Positions 18,728 to 26,700 of a stretch of DNA of 64,000 nucleotides are shown piece after piece (positions within the stretch are counted from its first letter, which is position 1; each line of letters starts with the position of its first letter). The notes below the pieces were generated by a model, which saw nothing but the letters and a program-made list of their open reading frames with translations, had not been told where the DNA came from and made no database searches. Source of the stretch: an uncultured Acetatifactor sp. (GTDB taxonomy: Bacteria > Bacillota > Clostridia > Lachnospirales > Lachnospiraceae); the NCBI GenBank assembly GCA_934394815.1, contig CAKRRD010000002.1, positions 62,001 through 126,000 on the forward strand, given 5' to 3'. The position numbers were made by a program, and so were the translations under genes.

Positions 18728-19522
18728 ATGATCAAAAATTTAGACTCTCGCCTGAGCAAACTACAGGCACAACGCGATTACCTGTGCCACAAGCTTTCTA
18801 CATTTCCGGAAGGCGAATTATCCATTCAGAAAAACGGTTCTTACCACCGTTGGATTATCAAAACGGAAGAACAAAAAACATATTGTCCTAAGTCAAACCG
18901 TTCCCTTGCAGAAATTATGGCTCTGAAGAAATATTATTCTCTTCTGCTGTTGGAAGTTGAAGAAGAACTTTCTCTGCTTACTTCCTATAAGAATAAATTA
19001 TCCTATGCAAGCCATTCCAAGGAATTATCCGCCTCCGATCTTCTGTCGGAAACCTCTCCCTATTATGAATTGCTGCAAACTCATTTTGCAAAAAATAAAC
19101 TTCCGATGTCGGTGCAAAAATGGAATGCGGAAGCTTATGAGACGAATGGTTCACATCCGGAACATCTGATCCATACCACGCTGGCAGGTCATCAAGTCCG
19201 TTCGAAGTCTGAGGTCATCATTGCCAATCTCCTGTACACCAATGGGATTCCGTACCGGTATGAAGCTGCCTTAATCTTAAATGAAATGACCATCTATCCG
19301 GATTTCACGATTCTGCATCCCACCTCACAACAGATCTTCTACTGGGAACACTTTGGGATGATGGACAAGAATAATTATTGTGACGCTGCCTGCAACAAGC
19401 TCAAATCCTACTGTTACAACGGAATCTATCCCTCCATGCAGCTGATTACTACTTACGAAACCGGTAAGGTTCCCATTCGTTCTGAACAGGTGCAGCAGAT
19501 CATCTCTCAGTACTTCCTATGA
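18728..19522 (+). CDS. Protein with a PD-(D/E)XK nuclease-like C-terminal domain
   Basis: The start is the ATG at 18728, seven bases after AAGGAG. The 264-residue product begins with a helical, probably coiled-coil region (LDSRLSKLQAQRDYLCHKL). It ends with a pattern typical of PD-(D/E)XK folds: SKSEVIIANLL, YRYEAALIL, YPDFTILHP, then FYWEHFGMMD. Here E, D and the E-H pair stand where E, D and ExK catalytic residues usually lie. This layout (SKSE, PDF, WEH) is seen in small uncharacterised Firmicute proteins. Whether it cuts DNA is unknown. No partner gene for a restriction system lies nearby. Codon use is more AT-rich than in neighbours, which hints at transfer. Confidence 0.75.
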   Translation: MIKNLDSRLSKLQAQRDYLCHKLSTFPEGELSIQKNGSYHRWIIKTEEQKTYCPKSNRSLAEIMALKKYYSLLLLEVEEELSLLTSYKNKLSYASHSKELSASDLLSETSPYYELLQTHFAKNKLPMSVQKWNAEAYETNGSHPEHLIHTTLAGHQVRSKSEVIIANLLYTNGIPYRYEAALILNEMTIYPDFTILHPTSQQIFYWEHFGMMDKNNYCDAACNKLKSYCYNGIYPSMQLITTYETGKVPIRSEQVQQIISQYFL

Positions 19523-19711
19523 TGCAGTGAAACAAAATCACTTGCTTGCAAGTAAATGTATTGAGCGGCCAGACTCCTTCGTGAGCAAATACACGTACAT
19601 TAAAAAGACCGGGTGTGCCGGCCTCCAATCGTTAGCTTGATTCTGGTTCTAACTTTTGGGCGGTACAGTCCCAGTCCTTAATAATGAGTAAGTTCTCTTT
19701 TACCTATGATC

Positions 19712-19951
19712 TCATGATGCATTTGCGCTGCGGCTCTCGATGTACTGTTGTAAGACTTCGGTGACTTCCTCCGGTGCCAGTCCGGCATCCTCGATCAGAT
19801 CACTTACCGCCTCCAGTTCCTTACGTCTCTTCTGTTCGAATAATTCTTCCAGTTCCCGTTCCTCGGATTCAATGCGGATGTTTAACGCATTGATCAACTC
19901 CTGCTTGGCCTGAATCTTTTCCTCCAGGGATTTTCTCTGTCCTCTCGGCAT
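19712..19951 (-). CDS. Small coiled-coil protein, DUF4315-like
   Basis: A 79-residue product starts at the ATG at 19951, with AAGGAG 10 bases upstream. Residues 8-50 form a strong charged coiled coil (LEEKIQAKQELINALNIRIESEERELEELFEQ). A short helical motif follows (LIEDAGLAPEEVTEVLQQYIE). This arrangement resembles the DUF4315 family, small proteins often found on conjugative elements, but no other transfer gene is here. It sits alone between a plus-strand gene and a minus-strand terminator-like hairpin, so it is probably its own unit. The function is unknown. Confidence 0.65.
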   Translation of the reverse strand: MPRGQRKSLEEKIQAKQELINALNIRIESEERELEELFEQKRRKELEAVSDLIEDAGLAPEEVTEVLQQYIESRSANAS

Positions 19952-20012
19952 ATACTGTGTGCTCCTTTCCTTATGGCAATCCTTTGGATCATGGTTACTG
20001 CCAGATGATCTT

Positions 20013-20098
20013 AAAAAACAAGGCCATCACCAGGGATTACAGGTTCCGCAGGAACTATCGTAATCTGTCATGAATGGCCTGATATGTTACAGTATATG
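20013..20098 (-). ncRNA. Long nested hairpin with T-run: terminator of the aminotransferase gene or a small RNA
   Basis: On the minus strand three stems nest: AGGCCAT (20074-20080 with 20021-20027), GATTAC (20060-20065 with 20035-20040) and GTTCC (20051-20055 with 20043-20047, loop of 3). Internal loops separate them, and the minus-strand T-run (20013-20018) follows. It would end transcripts from the aminotransferase gene 128 bases upstream. A candidate promoter (20105-20133) directly before it would instead give a free RNA of about 85 nt. Confidence 0.55.
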
Positions 20099-20104
20099 GA
20101 CAAG

Positions 20105-20133
20105 ATTGTAAAAATATACCATATGTCTGCTAA
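20105..20133 (-). promoter_or_regulatory. Candidate promoter for the 20013-20098 hairpin RNA
   Basis: TTAGCA (20128-20133) and TACAAT (20105-20110) are 17 bases apart on the minus strand. The match is moderate in an AT-rich region, so chance is possible. Confidence 0.4.
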
Positions 20134-20207
20134 TATACTACTATAATTTTGCTCTATTGGAAAAAGCCTCCGCAGATATCTTTTTTGCTCACACCAATCC
20201 GTCGAAC

Positions 20208-21404
20208 CTAGTTCAGACTGTCCACTGCCGCTTTCAGCTTGTCCAGTGCAAGCTCCAGGGTTGCTCTGGGGCAGGCGATGTTCACGCGCTGGAAGTCTGC
20301 ACCGCTGGGGCCGAACATAGAGCCGCCGTCCAGCCAGAGTCCCGCTTTTTCCACGATAAACTGATCCAGTTCCTCACCGGAAATGCCCAGTTCACTGCAA
20401 TCCAGCCATACCAGATAAGTGCCTTCCGGCTCCACCAGATGGATCTTCGAAAGCTTTTCCTGCAGATAAGTCCGCAGAAAATTCAGATTCTGAAGCAGGT
20501 AGGCTCTCAACTGCTCCAGCCACTCCTCCCCGCCTCGGTATGCTGCCTCGCAGGCAACCGTTCCCAGCGCATTGGGTTCGTCATAACCGGTCTTGTCAAT
20601 CTCTTTCCGGAAGGCCTCCCGCATTTTCTCATTGGAAATAAAAATATGAGAAATCTGCAGTCCTGCCAGATTGAAGGTCTTGCTGGGTGCCGTACAGGTC
20701 ACGGTAAATTCCGCGAAACGGGGATCCACCGTGGCAAACACCGTATGCTCATATCCGGGATAGACAAAGTCATTGTGGATCTCGTCACTTACCACGATCA
20801 CATGATGGCGCAGACAGATCTCTCCCAGCTGCTGCAATTCCTCTCTGGTCCACACTCTGCCCACCGGATTGTGCGGATTGCACAGGATAAATAATTTGAT
20901 ATGCTCCTGCTCGATCTTACACTCAAAGTCTTCGAAATCGATCCGGTAACCGTTCTTCCGTGCGGAAGTTTTTTCATATACCAGTGTGTTGTCCACTACT
21001 TTCCGGTCATTGTCCCGGACAATGTTGGTAAACGGATAATAGACCGGATTCTGTATCAGTACAGCATCTCCGGGATCCGTGAATGCCCGGACGGCAGCCC
21101 CCAGGGCAAAAACCACGCCGGGAGTCTTCACGATCCACTCCCGCTTCGTCTTCCAGTTGTGGTTCTTCTCCATCCAGTTCATCACCGCATTGTAATAGGA
21201 TTCCTTGGGCTGTGTGTATCCGTAGATTCCATGCTCCACTGCTGCATGAAGACTTTTCGTGATCTCTTCGGACACCGTGAAATCCATGTCTGCCACCCAC
21301 AGAGGCAGCACATCTGCGGGCTTTCCTCTCTCCACGGCATAGTCGTATTTCAGGCAGTTTGTTCCTCTGCGGTCTGTAATTTTATCAAAATTGTATGTAG
21401 TCAT
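20208..21404 (-). CDS. PLP-dependent C-S lyase / aminotransferase, MalY/PatB family
   Basis: This 398-residue fold-type I PLP enzyme resembles MalY and PatB, cystathionine beta-lyases that convert cystathionine to homocysteine, pyruvate and ammonia. The start NFDKITDRRGTNCLKYD and LPLWVADMDF are family hallmarks. CNPHNPVGRVWT, VVSDEIHNDF and SKTFNLAG (the PLP lysine) follow. The C-terminal FQRVNIACPRATLE holds the carboxylate-binding arginine. It lies 126 bases downstream of the other PLP gene, which fits methionine synthesis or sulfur recycling. Aminotransferase activity on other substrates cannot be ruled out. Confidence 0.9.
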   Translation of the reverse strand: MTTYNFDKITDRRGTNCLKYDYAVERGKPADVLPLWVADMDFTVSEEITKSLHAAVEHGIYGYTQPKESYYNAVMNWMEKNHNWKTKREWIVKTPGVVFALGAAVRAFTDPGDAVLIQNPVYYPFTNIVRDNDRKVVDNTLVYEKTSARKNGYRIDFEDFECKIEQEHIKLFILCNPHNPVGRVWTREELQQLGEICLRHHVIVVSDEIHNDFVYPGYEHTVFATVDPRFAEFTVTCTAPSKTFNLAGLQISHIFISNEKMREAFRKEIDKTGYDEPNALGTVACEAAYRGGEEWLEQLRAYLLQNLNFLRTYLQEKLSKIHLVEPEGTYLVWLDCSELGISGEELDQFIVEKAGLWLDGGSMFGPSGADFQRVNIACPRATLELALDKLKAAVDSLN

Positions 21405-21530
21405 ACGAATTCACTTACCTTTCGTCAATCTGCAAACTTTTTGCCTGTGGCTCCAGGCTGCAGATTATATTTTATCGGTCGCATGCATTCTTCCAAGGCC
21501 TTCTGCACGTCCTGATTGGCTGCGTCCCAC

Positions 21531-22670
21531 TCAGGCAAAAGCCTGTTCCAGATCTGCCAACAGATCATCGATGTTCTCGATTCCCACTGACATTCTCAGA
21601 AGCTTCTCGTCCACACCCAGCGCTTCTCTGACCTCTGCCGGTACATCTGCATGGGTCTGTTTCATGGGATAGGTCAGGAGACTTTCCACGCCTCCCAGGC
21701 TTTCCGCAAAACGGATCAGCTTCACACTCTCCAAAATTTTAACAGCTTTTTCGGCAGAATTCAACCTAAAGGAAATCATTCCGCCATATCCGCTGCACTG
21801 TCTGTCGATCAGAGCCTTATCCGGCCGGGAATCCAGACCGATGTAATATACCTTCTCTACCTCCGGTCTCTGTTCCAGCCAATGGGCAACTGACAGTGCA
21901 TTCTTCTGGTGCTGTTCCATGCGGATGGCCAGTGTCTTGATGCCACGAAGCAATAACCAGCTGTCAAACGCAGACAGACAGGCACCCGTGGTCTTGTAAA
22001 TATTATAAAGCTGCTGGTACAGCGCAGCATCCTTCACTACGAGGAAACCGGATAATGTGTCATTATGTCCTTCCAGATACTTTGTGCCACTGTGCACCAC
22101 AATATCGGCACCTAACGTAAGAGGCTTCTGGAAATAAGGGGACAGGAAGGTGTTGTCTACGATCAGCAGGCAGCCGTTCTCATGCGCCAGATCTGCAATA
22201 GCCTGAATATCCGCTACTTTCATCATGGGGTTGGAGGGTGTCTCCAGATAGATGGCTTTCGTCTCCGGACGCAGCGCTGCCTTCACGGTATCCACACTGG
22301 AAGTGTCCACGCAGTCCACGGAAATTCCATTCTTGTGACTGATCATATTCCATAATCTTAAGGTTCCACCATAGAGATCATCCGTAGCGATCAGATGATC
22401 GCCGGGAGAAAAGATTTCCATCATTGCAGTGATTGCCGCCATACCGGTGGAAAATGCCAGTGCCCCCGTTCCCTGCTCCAACAGGGCTACTGTCTTCTGC
22501 ACCTCGTCTCTGGTGGGATTCGTGCAACGGGAATAGTCATATCCCGTACTCTTTCCAAGTCCCGGATGCGCATATGCCGCATTCTGATAAATGGGCATGC
22601 TGATGGCGCCAAACTGATCCTTTCTCTCATTACTTCCCTGGACACATATGGTCTCTGCTGCAAATGCCAT
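21531..22670 (-). CDS. Cys/Met metabolism PLP enzyme (cystathionine gamma-synthase / gamma-lyase type)
   Basis: This 379-residue protein has all landmarks of the family: PIYQNAAYAHPG, GYDYSRCTNPTRDEVQ, the cofactor tyrosine region DDLYGGT, YLETPSNPMMKVADI, and HSGTKYLEGHND with the PLP lysine. The C-terminus SLGGVESLLTYPMKQTHAD holds the substrate-binding serine. Family members act on O-acyl-homoserine, cystathionine or methionine, and the exact reaction is not fixed by sequence reading. An upstream 17-nt hairpin may be an operator. Elsewhere in the window MetA is predicted to make O-acetylhomoserine, a plausible substrate. Confidence 0.9.
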   Translation of the reverse strand: MAFAAETICVQGSNERKDQFGAISMPIYQNAAYAHPGLGKSTGYDYSRCTNPTRDEVQKTVALLEQGTGALAFSTGMAAITAMMEIFSPGDHLIATDDLYGGTLRLWNMISHKNGISVDCVDTSSVDTVKAALRPETKAIYLETPSNPMMKVADIQAIADLAHENGCLLIVDNTFLSPYFQKPLTLGADIVVHSGTKYLEGHNDTLSGFLVVKDAALYQQLYNIYKTTGACLSAFDSWLLLRGIKTLAIRMEQHQKNALSVAHWLEQRPEVEKVYYIGLDSRPDKALIDRQCSGYGGMISFRLNSAEKAVKILESVKLIRFAESLGGVESLLTYPMKQTHADVPAEVREALGVDEKLLRMSVGIENIDDLLADLEQAFA

Positions 22671-22718
22671 CTTTTTCTCCTCCTATGCCTATGTAAAATT
22701 CTATATCTTGCTATATTT

Positions 22719-22735
22719 CCTACTGTTCCAGTAGG
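22719..22735. promoter_or_regulatory. Inverted repeat upstream of the Cys/Met PLP gene, candidate operator
   Basis: CCTACTG-TTC-CAGTAGG is a perfect 7-bp inverted repeat 49 bases before the start codon. Further CCTACT/AGTAGG half-sites lie close by (near 22755-22761). This spacing of similar half-sites suggests a regulator site, or a leader hairpin. No SAM riboswitch is seen. Confidence 0.4.
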
Positions 22736-22788
22736 TATAGTATATTTTTAACATAGTAGGAAGAAAAAGTCAAGTTACTATTATCGTT

Positions 22789-23456
22789 TTACCAATAAAG
22801 TTGCATCTCTTTTTCTGCTTCCTGTTCTGAAACATTCAGTTTCTTTCTTAGCCGCTGTAAAGTCTCCTCATAGCTCGCATTAAATTCCTTGCACGTAGTT
22901 ATAATTCCCTGCGCGATTCCCTGGGTGATTCCTTGGGCAACTCCCCGCCTCGTATACTGATCAAATAATTCGCACATGCTGATTTCATCCTCCTCTGTAA
23001 TATCTAATCCTTTTAATATTTCTTCGGTATCATCCACGTTTTTATCTCCGGACAATACCCGTAGCCGTTCGCAAATCTCCTTCGGGAGATAACCGGATAT
23101 CATCCGTGATTCTGTTTCTCGTACTGCCTGCGGTATTCTTCGCCAATGTATCCCGCTTTACGCAGTATCATGCCTTTATCCACTTTCATCTGATTTGCAA
23201 ACAGATACAAGACTCTTGGCATTCCGCCTGTCACATGGTATTTTGCAACATCTTCCAGTTGATTATGCAATGTATTCGTACTGTCTGCATATAGGCTCTC
23301 CGTTGCAACTGTAAGCATCTCCTCGCTGGTCACCACCACAGTTCCCTCATGCAGTAATGCATTCACTATATCCGCTGCTACATCCGCATAACTTTCAAAA
23401 TTCTTCGTTATAATATCATTCAGTTCCAATAAATACTCCTCTCTGTCTCTTGTCAA
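22789..23456 (-). pseudogene. Truncated Rpn-family nuclease / putative transposase remnant (two overlapping pieces)
   Basis: Two ORFs of 118 (23456-23100) and 104 residues (23103-22789) overlap by ATGA. The first matches the N-terminal part of Rpn/PD-(D/E)XK proteins (ADVAADIVNALLHEGTVVVTSEEM; YLFANQMKVDKGMILRKAGY). The usual catalytic glutamate of the GIENQ motif is alanine here (FANQ). The second matches their C-terminal tail (MCELFDQYTRRGVAQGITQGIAQGI). The roughly 100-150 residue middle of a normal protein of about 300 residues is missing. A dead gene with an internal deletion is the simplest view; two small coupled genes remain possible. Confidence 0.7.
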
Positions 23457-23704
23457 TTAGTCAAACAGACAGAGAAATCCCTAAAGCACGCTCTGGCGCA
23501 GTCTCTGTCCTGCCTATCTGATTTTGTAAAAAAATGAATCTCGGCGATACGCCACCGACTGCACTTTACGTGCATCAGATACCCATAAAAAATATCTATG
23601 AAATCTTAGCTATATAGACTTTCTGTAGATGTGATTACTATAGCACAAGTACTTGAATTCCACAAGGGAATTCCAAGGAAATCAGTCAATAAAAATATAC
23701 AAAA
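23457..23704. other. Structured intergenic region between the Rpn remnant and the pilus operon terminator
   Basis: Several inverted repeats lie here: GACAGAGA/TCTCTGTC (23468-23475 with 23502-23509); an outer ATCTGAT/ATCAGAT pair (23516-23522 with 23574-23580) enclosing two hairpins, GGCG-ATA-CGCC (23543-23553) and TGCAC-TTTAC-GTGCA (23560-23574). The latter three could fold as a three-way junction. It may be a small mobile repeat linked to the Rpn remnant or a structured RNA. No ORF is supported. Confidence 0.45.
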
Positions 23705-23742
23705 ACAGAGCTGTAAAAATTGGTTATTTCTCTCAGCTCTGT
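23705..23742 (-). terminator. Intrinsic terminator of the pilus operon
   Basis: ACAGAGCTG (23705-23713) pairs with CAGCTCTGT (23734-23742), a 9-bp stem. T-rich sequence follows on both strands. It starts 28 bases past the stop of the last pilus-operon gene and may also stop transcription from the other side. Confidence 0.85.
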
Positions 23743-23769
23743 TTTTTGTGCAATATTACTTTTTAAAAG

Positions 23770-26700
23770 TTAATCCAGTTCGAACAGCTCCTGGGCGCTG
23801 ATAGTGATGCTGTCGGTATTAGCGGGAGTGGTTTTTGAGCCGTTTTCAAACATAGTGTAGACCCGAACGTATACTTTCATTGCCTCGGCATCGGATTTGA
23901 CAACACCGGAATTCCCATTGAACAATCCCATCTCCGACAACGGATAAGTCACGGTATAGGTCAGGTTGTTGCCCACCACATAGTGACCGTTTTGAACTGC
24001 TACAGCATTACCCGAAGTATCTTTTACAGAAGACACATTCAGCGGGACTACCTTTTCGGTAATTCCTTCCACTGTCTTTGCGTCGGCAGCCGTACCTGCG
24101 GATCTGTAGAATTCTACGCAGATCTGCGGGTTACCACTTAAGATATTGTCGTCTTCCGCTACAAACTTCACACTGACCACATCTCCTGCATCGGTGGATC
24201 TGATGTTACCCTGATCTGCCGCCTTCAGGATCATGTTGTTCGCAGGATCGCTGATCACATAGATGGATTCCATGTCATAGCCATTATCATCCCTGAACGA
24301 TATGCGAGGTGCTGATACACCGGCATTATACGCTGCAATGATCGTATTGACAAAAAGTTTCATCTCCGCACCTTCATCCGGTCTGGAATGACCTGCTCCG
24401 GAATAGGTAACATTACCCATAGTATAAATGTAATAATTATTTACGACATCATTAGGACAAATGCTGTAAATATTGGTAGACTGAACATTTGAGTCATAAA
24501 TATCCGACAGACAATACCATACTACAATATCACTTCTTCCATCACCATCACGATCCAATTCCATATTGGGCTGCAGCCACTGATAATGCGTTGAATTTAC
24601 CTTCAGGCTCTTCCGCTGATTGATTTCTTTTATTTCGTCTTTAGAGATCAAATAAGGATACTGCGTAATCTGTCCTTCATTCACCTGTGTCGCTTTCAGA
24701 GCCGGTGGGGAAGCACCTTCCAAACAGTAATCTCCTTTCAGCATGTAGCTGGCCTTATTCCATCCAGCATCCCAATACTTTCCCCTAAATCCGGCATCAT
24801 ATAATAACTCATTATTTACAGGGAAAAGACTGCCCTTATAGGACTTATCGCCTTGTAAACTATCCAACTGTTTCCTCAGGAATCGAACTACCGTGTATTT
24901 CGTAAGCCCTTCCTTCTGATTCAGGTAAATGTCTGTATTTGGTATCTTGAGAGTATCATACTGATACGTTTTCAAAGTATCCAGATATTTCTGGTAGTGT
25001 TGTCTCTCGGTATCGTTTGGAGCCCAATTCACCATCTGCTGATAGTATTCCTTCAGTTCCCCGTATCTGTCCAGACCTACGGATGCCCGGATGGTCTTAT
25101 TGAATTCATATCCCCAGTACCATCCGTTATCGTTATAGTCACTTCCTCCGGAATCCTTATATCTCAGCCGACTATACATATCATTGATATATGATGTGGT
25201 ATCATGTGTAAACAATACACTTCTTCCAGACTCTATATAGTCACGTACTGCCCGGCCTACCGCCAGATTTTTTCTGGCACCACTCAGTTTCTCCGTATAC
25301 AAATCGGTATGACCATCCTTCTGACTATTTGTCACATCATACCACCGATAATCATAACCGAACCGGTAACTATCTGCAAATCCTAAAATCAGCATATCAT
25401 AGGTCTGAAAATATTCATAAGACTTCACATAACAATTCTCTATATCTGTATCACTGATATTATGATCATAAATATGCAATCTATCTTTTAACAGCCCAAT
25501 TACCGATACACTGTCTACCTGAACATCCCAATCCTTAAGATTACTTATATAAGTTTTAAAATTACCATCGTTTGCCAGATCCCAATTATTTCCATTATCC
25601 GATTTTAACTGTAAAATCCTGATCTTTTTGCGTTCTCCCTGCACTTGCACAGCAGTATATCCGGATTTTGCAGTTCTGACCAACGGATCAGCATTATCAT
25701 AAAATACAATTTTCCATGGTATGACACCCACATAATCATCCGGCAGCTGCCGCATTACTTTATATACATTTCCGGTACGCAATTCATAATGCGCAGAATC
25801 ATTGTTATTTATCGGCTCTACTTTATTCCATGCATCACCATTCCTAATATATACATTGATTCCGGTCAGTTCCTCTGAATTGCTGCTATGATTGCCAATA
25901 GAATCTGATCCGAGGAACCGTCCGTCAGAGTTCTTATCAACAAACAGCTTACAATCATAAGAATCTGTTACCGATGATGCGACTCTATTGTCCAAGGTAA
26001 ATATATACTGTAGCTGATACTTACCATCAATCGCAGACAGATACGTCTGGTTTGGATCATTCTGGGTGTCACCATAGGACAGTTCCTCCGGATAAGGACG
26101 TTCGCCAGAGATATTTGTTACCCAGTCCACGGACAGCTTAGACAAATTCAAATAATTACAGAATCTGCGTTGACGTTCCTCAAGATTGGAAGACTCCGCC
26201 AATAACTGACTCTCTGCAAATACATTCTTCTGCCAATAAAGATACTCGCCGGTTGTTGCATCCTTGGCTGACACAATCTGCTGTACAAACTGATAAAAAT
26301 AGGAATTTTTATCCATAGTTTTTGTAGATGCAGCATCCTTGGCATCATTCAAAAATGCATCCGCAATTACCACAGGATACCCAGCCTGTACATACTGTAA
26401 TAATTCCTTATATTTCGTGGAATTCATGTCATTACCGGGACCACGATATGTTGTTGACTTGTTGTTTTTATCCTCACTATTATCATTGATCTTATGATTC
26501 AATGACGCATCCTGCAATCTGTGCTGATCATTGTAGCTTTCACCGGAATAGTCATAATAATCTCCCACATGAGAATAAATCAGACCATCCATTGTAGTAT
26601 CATTATATTTCGTCCTCCCATTTTCATCTGTGTTCATCGTCCCGGTCCTGGCGCCAAGATAAATCATATCATACTGTTCATTTAAATCCTCTATTTTGCC

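Noticed and set aside
19523..19711. Possible RNA gene after the PD-(D/E)XK-like gene
   Set aside because: Only a small ACTTGC-TT-GCAAGT hairpin (19540-19553) is seen, with no promoter or T-run, so it is not supported.
22671..22788. SAM or S-box riboswitch before the Cys/Met PLP gene
   Set aside because: The gap is too short for the four-helix core and has no S-box consensus; only a 17-nt inverted repeat is present.
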